Source of the DNA: Voacanga thouarsii
Lineage: Eukaryota; Streptophyta; Magnoliopsida; Gentianales; Apocynaceae
Assembly: GCA_026120185.1 (NCBI GenBank)
Contig: JANUWF010003378.1
Span: forward strand, 1,178,001 to 1,242,000
Direction of reading: 5' to 3'
Length of the DNA stretch: 64,000 nt
Positions 37,451 to 49,228 of this stretch are shown here, piece after piece. The position numbers and the translations under genes were made by a program. The notes beneath the pieces were generated by a model. That model saw only the letters and a program-made list of their open reading frames with translations. It had not been told where the DNA came from and ran no database searches. The stretch's first letter is position 1, and each line of letters starts with the position of its first letter.

Positions 37451-37714
37451 AAAAAATTAGGACGACAAAATTTTCTATGTCGGTTTGTGTATATTATGGC
37501 GGTAGAACTTGGAACTTGACTAAGCAAACCCTTTAAACCCTTTCAGAAATGATCTACCCTGTGAGTTTGATTGTAACTCTTTTGATAAATGTGGCGAACT
37601 TATTTTTTTTTTTTTTGTTTTATTGGAATAATTATGGACTAGATGGCATTTTTAAGAAAAATAATAAAGTGATCTTTTACTAAGAGATACAATTATTTAT
37701 TATTATTATTTTTG
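37451..37714. other. intron-like spacer of the duplicated unit
   Basis: Matches 36441-36560 in parts (TTGGATTGTAACT / TTTGATTGTAACTC, then a T-run and TTTTATTGGAA). No gene. Confidence 0.45.
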
Positions 37715-37722
37715 CATATTTT

Positions 37723-38808
37723 CAGTGGCGGAGCCACACTGGGGTGGGGGCCATGACCCCCCACGATTTATTTTTAGAAATACCTCCTATATATAATATT
37801 TATAGTATATATTATTAATATTATTTATAATCCTTCAAAATGTGAAACTAATCCCTAAATAAATATTATAAAGTGATTAATAAAAAAATATTTTTAAAGT
37901 AACCTATCTAAAATTATATTGAATTGGAATTTTTTATTAATTTTATTTTTTTAAGAAGCAAAAAAACTAAATATTAAATTAGAATTTATTATTAATTAGG
38001 TGCAATTTTTTTTGGAGGAGAAAAGAGGGAGTGACATTATTACCTCTTGAGAAGTTGTGTTGAATAGATAAATTAGAGGAGGAGAATTTTTCATTAGAGA
38101 AATTGGAAAGATCAAGAACTTTTTGCTTGCACAAATTTGCTTATATAAAAAAAAAAAAAAAAAAAACAACCCACAAACATGGGCCAAGTAATGATCCAAG
38201 ATAAATGAATTCACTAGACCATTAACTAAAAAACTTGCTGATAAATGGGCCAAATAATAACCCAAGATAAATAAGCCCACTAGACCATTAAATGACAAGA
38301 TTTAACTTCTTCTTCCGCTATACCTAGTGATAACATAACCAATTAGCCATTTAGAAAATTAAAAGATCCCCTTCGACAGACGGCGGGCATTGTTCAAATT
38401 CAAAAGCTTGGCAGACATTCAGCTCTCTCTTTCACCATTTCCATGTATCTTTGATTATTGATTGCCATCTTTTCCTCCACGGAAGCAGAACGAGATATTT
38501 AAAGATTATATTTTTTCATTTTTTTTTTGTTTGTATTGAGTAAATTTTTTTACAGTTACTTGATGGTTTTATTTCTTTAAAAGGGCGTCTTGCACAATTC
38601 TAAATAAAGGTACATTACTCATCCTTAAGAGTTCTTTTTTTAATTTATCTACATATTTTCTTTACTCATATTAATAGATATTATATTTTTTATAAAGGTT
38701 TTCCTAGAATACTTAACATAATATATAACAAATTAGGCTAAAGAATTTTTAGTTTGTGCCCCTCCCCCCTCCCCACCTCCCAAGGTTAAAATCCTGACTC
38801 CGCCACTG
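37723..38808. mobile_element. non-autonomous hAT-type transposon with 8-bp target duplication
   Basis: Termini CAGTGGCGGAGCCA and TGACTCCGCCACTG are inverted repeats with one mismatch. CATATTTT flanks both ends (37715-37722 and 38809-38816), a perfect 8-bp duplication, the length made by hAT transposases. 1086 bp with no transposase. A 100-residue minus frame at 37996-38298 resembles nothing known to me and spans a poly-A tract. Confidence 0.88.
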
Positions 38809-39074
38809 CATATTTTGATCCTATTTTTAAAATCCTCAACTTTTTAGATTACTAACATCTCAAATTCGAACTTTTCTTGGAACATGTATCCTATCAGTAC
38901 TTACGAGTAACGGCTGCGAGTTCTCTTATTAATAATAATAATAAATTATATTTACCCATTTATTGAAAAGAACTTATATGTGTATTGTTTGGTTTAGCAG
39001 CTATTGTATTTGAGCAAATGCCCATTATAGTGAACATTACTATACTCATGCAAAATTAAATATGCTTTGTAAAT

Positions 39075-39350
39075 TAAAGCTGAAGAGGCTAACTCTTGCT
39101 TCTTAATTTCTTTTCTTTGTAGGAGGATTTTCTGGAGTATTCAAAAGTAGCTAGCCATAAAAAAAATATCAGAATTATAAAAACTAAATGATACTAGAGT
39201 GTTAATCGGAAAACACTGAAAATCAAGAAGTTTTGTATGAATAAGAAACCAAAACTACCTTAGCCAAAGAGAAATCATGAGATGAAGTCAAGTTTCTGAG
39301 ATCCTATAATAAACTATCCTCTTGTGACAAACTTCTAGAATAAAGGAAAA
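39075..39350 (-). pseudogene. fragment C of an unidentified gene (last two exons)
   Basis: Minus strand: exon with SLSQEDSLL, a stop, then DLRNLTSSHDFSLAK ending at a donor AAG|GTAG near 39261. The intron is about 120 bp. The last exon reads KILLQRKEIKKQELASSAL. It parallels fragment B in exon sequence, splice positions and frame; a TAG replaces the Pro codon of copy B. Confidence 0.5.
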
Positions 39351-39750
39351 TTAGGACAGCCAAATTTTGTATGCCTGTTTGTGTATGTTAGAGAGGTAAA
39401 ACGGCAAATCTTTTCGGAGCAATCCTTCCCCTGTCTAACTATGTCCAACCTTTCTGGCATGTGTATCCAATATTATATTTGTATATGCTACATAAAAATA
39501 AAACACACTCATCCGGCCATATGCACACACCTATAGGTCTATAACCCTTGATATGGGGCACTTAGTAAGGAGATTGAAACTACCAAATAAAATCATATTA
39601 ATGCCCACTTATTACAAAATATTTATAACTCTCAACATATATCATTTTGTAAACTTTACAAATAATTAAGATAATTATGAAGAATATTTTTTTATAAAAA
39701 TAATTTCCACAATACCCCAGTTATTTTAATAAAACAAAGTATATTTTTAT

Positions 39751-39837
<87 letters not shown>

Positions 39838-40832
39838 TTAATCTACAATGTTACAGGATTCATGCACTATGCCTTGAGGATGGAAATTGAATCATAGATT
39901 CCAAATGTACATGTTTCACCACTAACTACTCTATGATTCATTTTTCCCTTTGAACTTTATTATTGGAGTCTCCAGTCATCAAATTGGATATCCTCATAGA
40001 TAGTTTTTGTAAGTATAAGCTTTAAAGCGCATTCCCCTCAAATGTAAAATTAACTTTTGTTTTGAGAACATTAAATATTTTATCTGCAATAAAATTAATT
40101 ATATAAGGTTAATTTATACAATCACAAAGGTAGATAGCATTCACACATTTTACAAATCTACACAAAATATATTATAACTTTAAAATTTCTCATATTTGCC
40201 TTTTATGATGGTAAAAAAATTCATAATACAAATTTTCCAAACCACCAATGTCAATATTAAAGTATCAAACCAATAGATAGCTTTTTAGACATACCATAAT
40301 CTCTCAAAATTTTCTACAAACCTATTAGGAACAATTGTAACATATCACACATGGATATTTAAGTACTTGTTTGTGACCAATCATCAATATATATTTTTTT
40401 GGTCAATATATCCTTCAATAAATACTTGGTCAGAACATTACTTTTTTACTTACTCGTTCTCTTTCATATATTCTAGTAATTTCAAAGTTCATGCTTGAGA
40501 CTATTCTAGAGTTTATAGTACGTGATAAATATTAAGACAATATACAAAAATAAGATAGCGTACATTGAAGTGCGAGAATATTAGCTTCTTTAAAGCGATT
40601 CGTGCCATTGCAAAATAGTTTGCTAGTATAGTAGTCTTTGATTGTGTCAACCTCAAGATAAGACAGTTTAACTTCTAATGCTGCAACTCTTATAGACTTT
40701 AGAAGAGTTAAACCTCAACCTTTACACCCTTCTTATATGTTGTATAAAAATAAGACACAGTTACCCTAGTAATATATACACTTCTGTATATAAGTTATGG
40801 CCTTTAACAGAATATATATTCTTATATGTAAG
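39351..40832. other. AT-rich spacer with no gene, left flank of the Tat element
   Basis: 39545-39690 is a diverged direct copy of 53270-53420 (shared CCACTTATTACA, ATTTATAACTCT/ATTTGTAACTCT, TTTACAAATAATTAA). Before the Tat element inserted, these two blocks lay about 1.3 kb apart. A microsatellite lies within. Confidence 0.5.
39751..39838. repeat. (AAT)n microsatellite
   Basis: About 28 uninterrupted AAT/ATA units. Confidence 0.95.
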
Positions 40833-41540
40833 TGTTGACGTCAACTTTGCCGAGCCGACACAACAGTTACTTCGAGCCGATGCCGATTTGATAAATGAGG
40901 ACGAGCTGATAAAGTCAACCTTTTCAAACAGCCGATAACCATGGTCAACATCAGCACTGCGGAGCCGATAAGAAAGAACAAACAGAATCCTGATCTTTCG
41001 GTGCAAGGGACTCTGCACGATCGTTGGGAACATTCTTGGGCCTGAAGAAACTCCACGATCTATTCGTGGTTCATTTGCAGCAAGTATAAAAAGAGGAACA
41101 TCGCCCACAAGGAGGGGAAATCAAACCATCAAATCAACAAAGTTCAATTTCATTTTCTTTTTCCTCATCATCATTTCCAGCTTTCTAGTATAAGATTTTA
41201 TTTCTTTACAGCTTTCTTACTGCTTTGTTCTAGTTTCCCTTTACCAACTTTGTTTACAGTCTTTTTTTTATAGTTTTCGGTTCATACTTTCGATATCAGC
41301 TTTTTCTGTACTTTCCATTGAGATGATCAGTATAAATATCATTCCATGTTCCAGAAAAGTCCTTCCGTTTAGCCTTCTCAATTGACCTTCTTGAGCCCTT
41401 TTTTAGTAAGCTCAAGGAACTCGATCCCTGATTCAAAAAAGGTCCAATACCATTTGATGTTATTCCCTGTCGGATCGTTTGTGTTTGTCGGATACGAAGC
41501 CGATTCCCGTTTGCATCGGTTCCTTATTTTGGCAGCAACA
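40833..41540 (+). repeat. 5' LTR of the Tat element
   Basis: 708 bp, TGTTGACGTCAACTTTGCC to TTTTGGCAGCAACA. Direct repeat of 52552-53261. In the first about 145 bp I count 8 differences from the 3' LTR, mostly transitions, so the insertion is not very recent. TGACGTCA inside the first 12 bases is a palindromic bZIP-type core. Confidence 0.95.
41085..41093 (+). promoter_or_regulatory. TATA box in the 5' LTR
   Basis: TATAAAAAG, conserved at 52804 in the 3' LTR; the likely start of element transcription lies about 30 bp downstream. Confidence 0.65.
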
Positions 41541-41544
41541 CAGA

Positions 41545-41563
41545 TTGGCACGCCCAGTGGGAC
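41545..41563 (+). promoter_or_regulatory. primer-binding site of the Tat element
   Basis: TTGGCACGCCCAGTGGGAC begins four bases after the LTR end, where the tRNA primer anneals. I cannot name the tRNA with certainty. Confidence 0.65.
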
Positions 41564-41605
41564 CCGAAGGTCAGTATTCGTATGCTATTGCGGTCAGGAC
41601 GCATA

Positions 41606-43662
41606 ATGGCGAGCAATCCACAACAACCACAAGCACCGGAGGCATCTGAGCGACCCCCAATCCGTGCCCTCCGGGGAGTCTTTGATCCGGCGGTTACCGG
41701 TGGTACTCAGGGTACTACTGGGGAGTAAGGGGGCAATCCTCACCCCCGGCGTCTCAGTCGACGTCCACCTCACTAACTGCCATTCGACATACTATAGAAC
41801 AGTGTACTGGTGAACTCTTACAGGGGCTTATTCCATAGTTTGCTACTATTTTTCGACATTTGCTTCAGAATGAGCTACAGCAGTTTGCGCAGAGATAAAG
41901 TATGCAACCCTTCATTCAGCCCTCGGGGTACCTTGTACCAGGGACCAACATGGCACCAGCATACCCCATGCCGTCGGCTGATGTTACACCTACTTATGGC
42001 TCAGTACACCTCTTGCGAAGAGACACATCCTTCCCAGCCACTGGGGGGCACCAAGTTCCAGGAATGGTGAGTCAAAACACGTTCCCAGCCGAAGCATTTC
42101 CTGGCAGAAGTCTGGGCCTAACAGCAGGGTTACCAATGACATATGAAGCGGTTCCCACCTATGCTAGGGGAAACATGCCACCTTTCGGGGGGCAATCACA
42201 TTACCCTGCGCCGTACCTTCCTATATATCCGTCAGTCACAGCGGCTAACCCAGGGCAGGGCACCGGCAGCATCGAGCCCTCCATAGGGCAAGGTCCCCGG
42301 CCTGTCATGCAAAGCCCCTCACCTCAGTTTCAACAGACGTACCGATCGATGGATATGGTAATGCGGCAGACCCGAGATCGGCTCATTTACCAAAAGCCTT
42401 ACCCCGAATGGGTGGATTCCATGGCTGTGCTCCCCCGAGGGTACAAGTTGCCAGAGTTTTCAACATTTTCCGGCGAAGACAATAAGTCCACCATAGAACA
42501 TATCGGAAGATTCACAGCACAATGTGGTGAGTTGGGAAACAATGACTGGCATAAGTTACAACTGTTCTCATTATCATTGACAGGAGCAGCGTTCACATGG
42601 TATGCCAATCTAATGCCTAATTCCGTATATTCTTGGGCGGACATGGAAAGAATGTTCCACCAATGTTTCTTTAAGCCTATACCGGAAGTCTCCATTGCAG
42701 ACCTTTTGGCCATCAAGCAAAAGGGATCAGAAGATGTGGCAGATTTTATCGAACGTTTCCGACAAACTAAGTCCAAATGTACAACCCAATTGCTTGAGAC
42801 AGAGTGTGCACGAATCGCCATTAGTAGGATGCATCCGCAGCTCAAAGAACGACTCATTCTCCAAGACTTCTCGGATTTATCTCGATTATTGTCTCATGCT
42901 GTCCGAATAGAAGAGATGATCAAAGAGAAAGAGAAGAGACGTTCTGTCAAGTTCTCGCATGGCCAGACAATGATATCGGTCATAGATGATATTAATGAGG
43001 AGGAAGAAGAGCAGGCCGGCGAAGTGATGGCAGCAGAGTTGGTAAAGGGCACATCCTATATGTGTCCTCACTTGAAACCCGGCAAGGGAAAGGAGGAAAT
43101 GGCCACATCAGGAACCACCTATTCTTTTGACGTTTCAAAAGCGGAACAAATCTTCGACCAATTGGTGGCAGACAAACAAATTCGCTTGGCTTATGGACAC
43201 AAGATTCCCAATTCGGAGGAATTGAAAGGGAAAAGGTATTGTAAATGGCATAACTCATTCTCTGACAGTACTAACGGTTGCATTGTCTTCAGGAACATCA
43301 TTCAGAAGGCTATCCAGGATGGGAGATTGAGGTTTACAGACAAAAAGGAAGAGACTCTGGTAGACACTGACCCCTTTCCGTTAGCCGATGCGCACATGTT
43401 GCAAATAATATATGGGAAACAGGAAGAACATGTAGGGAACAACAAGCAGGGGGAAACAGGGGAAGCATTCCAGAGATTGGACGGTAAACCGTCAGTTTTC
43501 AATCGTTTATCTCCTCCTACTTTTGCGGCACACTTCCATAGCAAGGAAGGGAAACTAACAGTGCAGGTACCCCAAAAGGAAACGTTTCTACATAGCCGCT
43601 ATTCCCGACCAACAAAGACCCAAAAGAGGAGAGAACAGCGGAAGCGGGCGCAAGAAAGGTGA
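41606..43662 (+). pseudogene. Tat gag
   Basis: A gag N-terminus starts at 41606 (MASNPQQPQAP), is lost after about 40 codons to a stop and a frameshift, and is followed by the main frame from 41902 to 43662 (586 aa). A Pro/Gly/Tyr-rich leader passes into the capsid: YPEWVDSMAVLPRGYKLPEF, FSGEDNKSTIEHIGRF, LSLTGAAFTWYANLMPNSVY, WADMERMFHQCFF, VADFIERFR. The C-terminal half is charged and ends in a basic cluster. No clear CCHC knuckle is visible; CKWHNSFSDSTNGC near 43240 fits the alternative Cys/His cluster of this lineage. Structural protein of the particle. Confidence 0.88.
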
Positions 43663-43679
43663 CTATTGGATACCTAGGT

Positions 43680-46241
43680 TGAAGAGCAACTGGGCCCAGA
43701 TAATGGCTAAAATATGCTTAGCAGCTTGCCGTCAAGCTTCCGAGCTACTTCTTATCAGAAGTCCATGGAAGAGAATTTTCATACTGAAGAAAAAGCCTCT
43801 GTGGAGCTGGTAGATGTTCAGATTCCCCCAGAGGGGATGCTTTTTCCCATTCCGACAACCTAAAATACAAACCATCTCAGGCCCCTGTACATCAAAGCCC
43901 ATGTCAATGGCAAGCTACTTACTCGGGTTTTTGTTGATGGTGGAGCCGTTCTAAACGAAATGCCTTTCTCCACCTTGAAACGGCTAGGGAAAGACAAGTT
44001 GGATTTGTCCCCTACCAATGTGCAGATGGTCAATTTCACTGGAGAAGCGGCTACGGCAGAAGGAGTGATCACTTGTGAAGTCACAGTCGGGTCCAAAATC
44101 AGTAAAACGGTCTTTTTTATAATTGATGCAAAGCTAGCCTATTCCGTTTTGTTGGGCAAGGATTGGATTCATGCAAACCGTTGCGTACCGTCCACTTTAC
44201 ACCAAATGATGTTGATCTGGGATGGAGAGCAGGTGGAGCAAATCCCAGCCAATCCTAATCCGTTTTCAGCCAAAATCCACATGAATGAGGCTCTGTTCTA
44301 TCATCCAACGTTTGATCCAAGCCGATACGCCAAGCTGATAATGGCCCATAACTTGATCACTACTGAGGAACTAAGCGACTTACGACCGGAAGATCCAGAA
44401 GTCCGACGAGCTCCCGGCTTCATTGCTCAAGATCCATTGATAGAAGTAGATATAGGAGAAGCAGGGGAGAACAGAACAGCCAAGGTGAGCTTACACTTGA
44501 CTATGGAGCAAAGGGATAAGATAACCTGTCTAATCCGCAGGTACAAAGACTGTTTTGCATGGGACTATCATGAGATGTCAGGGTTGGACCGAGGCATTGT
44601 GGAACATCGCTTACCTGTGAAAGAAGGCTTTAGACCCCATAAACAGCCAGTAAGACGATTTAACCCTATATTACTACCCAGAATCAAGGAAGAGGTGGAG
44701 AGATTACTTCGGTGCGGATTCATCCGTACGTGCCGATATGCAGAGTGGGTATCTAACATCGTGCCGGTCATTAAGAAGAACGGTCAGCTGCGTGTTTGCA
44801 TAGATTTTAGAAATGTGAACTTGACCACTCCGAATGATAAGTATGCTATGCCGATGGCTGACATGTTGGTAAATTCCGCTGCGGGTAACCAGTTTCTAAG
44901 CTTTATGGATGGCTATTCAGGGTATAACCAGATATTTATAACTAAAAAAGAACAAAACGGCTTTCCGCTGCCCAGGGTCTATTGGTTTGTTCGAATGGGT
45001 GGTCATGCCATTCGGTTTGAAGAACGCTGGGGCCACCTTTCAACGGGCCACGAACTTCATCTTCCACAACCTTATCGACAGCACCATGGAAGTCTACATA
45101 GATGATTTGGTCGTAAAATCCCCCAGGTTCCTTCAACACTTGGTCGACTTGGAGCAAGCTTTCCTCCGGATGCGTCGGCACCATTTGAAGATCAATCCGG
45201 CTAAGTGTGCTTTTGGAGTTAAGGCCAGAAATTTCCTTGGGTTCTTAGTACACCAGAGGGGGATTGAGATAGATCAGAACAAGGCTCAGGATATTCTACA
45301 AGCAAGACCACCTCAAACGAAGAAAGAGCTACAAAGTTTCCTGGGGAAGATAAATATTTTACGACGGTTTTTGACAAACGCCGTAGGTAAACACAAGGTA
45401 TTTTCGCCGTTGCTGCAATTGAAGTCATCTCAGGAATTTATCTAGCAACCTGAGCATCAGGCAGCATTTGATCAAATAAAGGTAGCTCTATCACATCCAC
45501 CAGTGTTAGCATCTCCACATAACCAATCGCCCATGAAGTTATATATCTCAGCTGCGGATAAGTTTATCGGCAGTTTACTGGCTCAGGATGACCAACAAGG
45601 AATAGAAAGGGCAGTATACTAACTTAGCCGGAATCTATCGGATACGGAGACTAGGTACACTCCTATTGAAAAGCTATGCTTATCTCTCCATTATGCATGC
45701 ACAAAGCTGAAGCATTACTTGTTATTTAGGGAAGTACATGTACTCTGTAAGATAGATCTAGTCAAATTCTTGTTGAATCGCCCTTTACTGAATGGGCGAT
45801 TGATGAAATGGGCCGTCAAATTACATGCTTTTTCTCTAACGTATGTGCCACCGAATGCGTAAAGGGACAAGCTGTTGCAGATTTTTTAGCTGAACATCCT
45901 TCACTGGAGATACCGCAAACGGATGAAAACAAGCCACAAAGGTACGTTTCTTTGAAACCATAGGTTTTACAGTTTGATGGCTCAAGCACCCAACGGAAGG
46001 CTGGTATTGGCCTGGTTCTAGAATCTCCGAGTGGACAGTAGGGCCAGGTTCACTTTGAATTAAAGAAGGGGACAACTAACAATCAGGCGGAGTACGACGC
46101 CCTGTTGTTAGGGTTACGGATTCTGAAGGCACTGGAAGCTCGAGTAGTCAGAATTGTAGGAGATTCTCACGTGGTTGTCCGACAAATAGTAGGAGATTAT
46201 AAATGCACTGCCCCATTGTTGTTGGGTAAGTTACAGGAGGT
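43680..46241 (+). pseudogene. Tat pol, first part: protease, RT, RNase H and second RNase H
   Basis: Protease at about 43870-44180 with FVDGGAVLNEMP and LLGKDWIH. RT follows: KKNGQLRVCIDFRNVN, FMDGYSGYNQI, then a frameshift near 44955, and VMPFGLKNAGATFQRA plus the catalytic YIDD in VYIDDLVVKS (about 45100). RNase H at 45440-45850 is full of stops (RNLSDTETRYTPIEKL is clear). A second RNase H-like domain at about 45965-46241 (LQFDGSSTQRKAGIGLVL, NNQAEYDALLLGLRIL, VVRIVGDSHVVVRQI) is cut at 46241 by the solo LTR. Continues at 47697. Confidence 0.9.
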
Positions 46242-46246
46242 AAAAG

Positions 46247-47696
46247 TGTTGGGGATATGCCCTAGAGTCAATTTGTACTTATACAATTGTCATTATGTTT
46301 TATATAATAATATGAGGCTTTCCTTTCCATGAATAGTGAGTTTTGTTTTGTTGGTCATCAAGTACGTGACTTGATAGTAAAACCCTACAATGAATACAAT
46401 GACTATTCTAAAACTGTCCCTGATCGATTATTATTATTGGAATAATAATAAATTAAGATTAGTATGTTTGTGACTCGATGGCTATGTTTTACTAGCCATG
46501 GATATTTGTGATATCGAGTCAAGACATAAATAAATATTAGAGAACATTGTATTGGACATGACCCACTGTGAGAGTACTTCATGGAATATGTCATAAGTAC
46601 TTTCTAGCCATAATAATATTGAAAGTCCTTCGACCTAAATTCATCATAGTTTCCTACTTGATAAATTCTATATTTTGACATTGTCTAAAGTTGTCTTTAA
46701 CCAGATAATAAATTAGACTACTGTTGGATATAGAATAAATCAATGAGAGGAATATGATTGATTGTGAAGGAATTTGTCCCTCTCAGTTATGGGAGAGATA
46801 TCCATGGGCCCCTTGATAAGTTAGACTATTAAAAATGTATGGCCGTGCTCAAATATATCAATCTAAGATATTGATATCATTTGTTTGAACAGTCTACTAT
46901 GAAATCAAGAAATAGTTGATTAAGCTTAATAAGGATGACATGCTCCGTGCCTTATGCTTAATCTGGATATTGTGTGACAAAAGGACTAAATATAAAATTA
47001 TGGTTTGGTTCAAAGAGATCACCGATCTTCATTTAATCTGGATAGTTATAATGTTTTGTTAGAAACCGCTTATAACTTGTGGGCCATTTAAATATGATTT
47101 AGGCACACTGTCATTGTTAAATGAACCTATAGGGTCACACAATAAGCGAACTTGTTAGGTTATTTTTCTGGTGACCAGGTTCGATGAATCTGGATGATAT
47201 CCAAATTATAAGAATCTGACTCGGTAAATTAATTAGTTAAATTACCGAGATAATGACATAATCTTATCATATCAGTTTTAATTTAATTTGAATTTAAATT
47301 AGAATATGATAAGATATTATTGGGGTTGGACTCTAAGAGGTTCGGGGGTTTTTTAAGAAAACCCTAGCCGTCTTTTAAAAAGCCCAATTTTTTTCGGTTG
47401 AGAACATTCATGCCATTCTCTACCAGAAAAGAAAAAAAACCATCTCAAACCCTAGACGCTAGCACTCCCCGGGTATCGAGTGAGTTCGCGGTGTGTATCC
47501 GATAGAGGACGTTCGCACACTGCAGCGTCTGGTGATTGTTCGGGTTGAAAGTACAACAGTGCAACCAGAATCGAAGGATTTCGATTACAGCAACCAGAGG
47601 TAATTCTTAAACCTTAGATCATCTTAATCGTTTATTTGGGTCCTCGGGAGGGATTCGTGGATGTTTTCTGCGTTTAGGAGTCCACGAATTCTAACA
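46247..47696 (+). mobile_element. solo LTR (family A), plus orientation, nested in the Tat element
   Basis: 1450 bp, starts TGTTGGGGATATGCCC, ends CCACGAATTCTAACA. Perfect 5-bp duplication AAAAG at 46242-46246 and 47697-47701. It interrupts the second RNase H domain of the Tat pol: LGKLQEVK before, LLQHFQEVILVHVPR after. Nearly identical to the copy at 2740-4185 in reverse orientation (a 63-residue frame differs at 5 positions), so it is younger than the Tat insertion. Confidence 0.95.
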
Positions 47697-49111
47697 AAAA
47701 GGACTATTGCAGCACTTCCAGGAGGTTATTCTAGTTCATGTTCCCAGGACAGAAAATTGAAATGCTAATGATTTAGCTCAGCTAGCTTCAGGTTTCAGGA
47801 AAGCAATGATGTGCCAACAAATAGCGGAGACAGAGCATTAGGAAGATTAGCGACAGGAGATTGTTGATTATTTAAGAAACCCGACCGGGCAAATATCCCA
47901 AGAGGTGAAACGAAAGGTCCTCAGCTTTATAGTTATAGGCAATGTTCTGTTCCGACGGAGTCACATTGGGATTCTCTTGAAGTGTCTTTCCAAGAAAGAA
48001 GCCCTACGGGCAATGGTGGAAGTACACGAAGGCTTATGTGGAGCACATCAAGTAGGCCCAAAACTGAAATGGACACTCCAACGTCATGGTTTCTTTTGGC
48101 CGTCAATGACTACAGATTGCAATGCTTATGCGAATGGCTGTAAAGCTTGCCAAAAGCATGGCCCGTTGCTGCACACACCTTCCACGGAACTTCATCCGAT
48201 TATTAAACCGTGGCCTTTCCGCGGAAGGGCCCTGGACATCATCGGAAAAATCTATCCACCTTCAGCAAAAAAGGCATTCATTCATATTGGTGGCAACAGA
48301 TTACTTCACCAAGTGGGTGGAGGCGCAACCACTGATCAACGTGACACAAGCAGTGGTCATCAACTTTCTCCGACAAAGCATTCTATTCCGTTTCGGAATC
48401 CCAGACACAATCACAACGGATCAAGGAACGGTATTTACAGGGGATCAGGTACGTAATTTTCTAACTCAGTTTAAGGTTAAGTTGCTTCACTCTTCTCCTT
48501 ACTACGCACAGGCCAACGGACAAGCAGGGGCAACAAACAAGACCCTAATCGGCTTGATCCGTAAGGCAGTAGAAGATAATCCAAGGAAATGGCATGAAAC
48601 ATTGCAGGAGGTATTGTGGGCCCATCAAAATGCAGCTAAAACTGCTATTGGGTTCACCCCGTTTAAACTAACCTATGGGCAGGATACTGTGCTACCTGTT
48701 GAGATATCGTTGCAGTTAGCACGGATAGCCTACCAGCGTGGTTTAACGGCTGAAGACTATCAGATGGCTTTGGCATTAAGCCTAGACCAAGTTGAGTTGG
48801 ACCGCTGGGTGGCCTTGGAGAACATAAAACAACACAAGGAGAAGGTGGCAAGGGCATACAATCGGAAGGTTTGAGAAAGACGTTTTCAGGAAGAAGACAT
48901 GGTTTGGAAGACTATTCTCCCTGCTGCTCCAAAAGATCCGAAGTATAGTAAGTGGTCCGCATCCTGGGAAGGCCCATTCTTAGTAACGCAAGTTTTTTAT
49001 GGAGGAGCTTACCGCCTGATGACACCCGATGGGAAGGAGGCAGGTCGAGCAATTAATGGTAAGTTTTTGAAGCGATACTACCCAACGTTCTGGGAAGGGG
49101 CTAGCGAATGA
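47697..49111 (+). pseudogene. Tat pol, second part: end of RNase H, integrase
   Basis: After the solo LTR the second RNase H finishes with LLQHFQEVILVHVPR. The integrase begins about 47905: HHCC zinc module HEGLCGAHQVGPKLKWTL ... CKACQKHG, then the DDE core ATDYFTKWVE (first Asp), TTDQGTVFTG (second Asp) and YYAQANGQAGATNKTL. The Glu expected at QAE is Gly here. A frameshift lies at about 48283, where ATTC is doubled. The C-terminal GPFLV module ends GKFLKRYYP at about 49087. No chromodomain, as expected for Tat. Confidence 0.9.
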
Positions 49112-49228
49112 AAAAAAAAAAAAAAAAAGAGAATGGGCATCTTCTTAAACATAGACTTTGGTTTCCATATATTGAGCTGATCATAAGAGACCGACCAGAT
49201 GGCCATAGATGTCAGTACAAAAAAGAAA

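Noticed and set aside
42399..42857. Minus-strand frame of 152 codons opposite Tat gag
   Set aside because: Shadow of the gag frame; no family resemblance.
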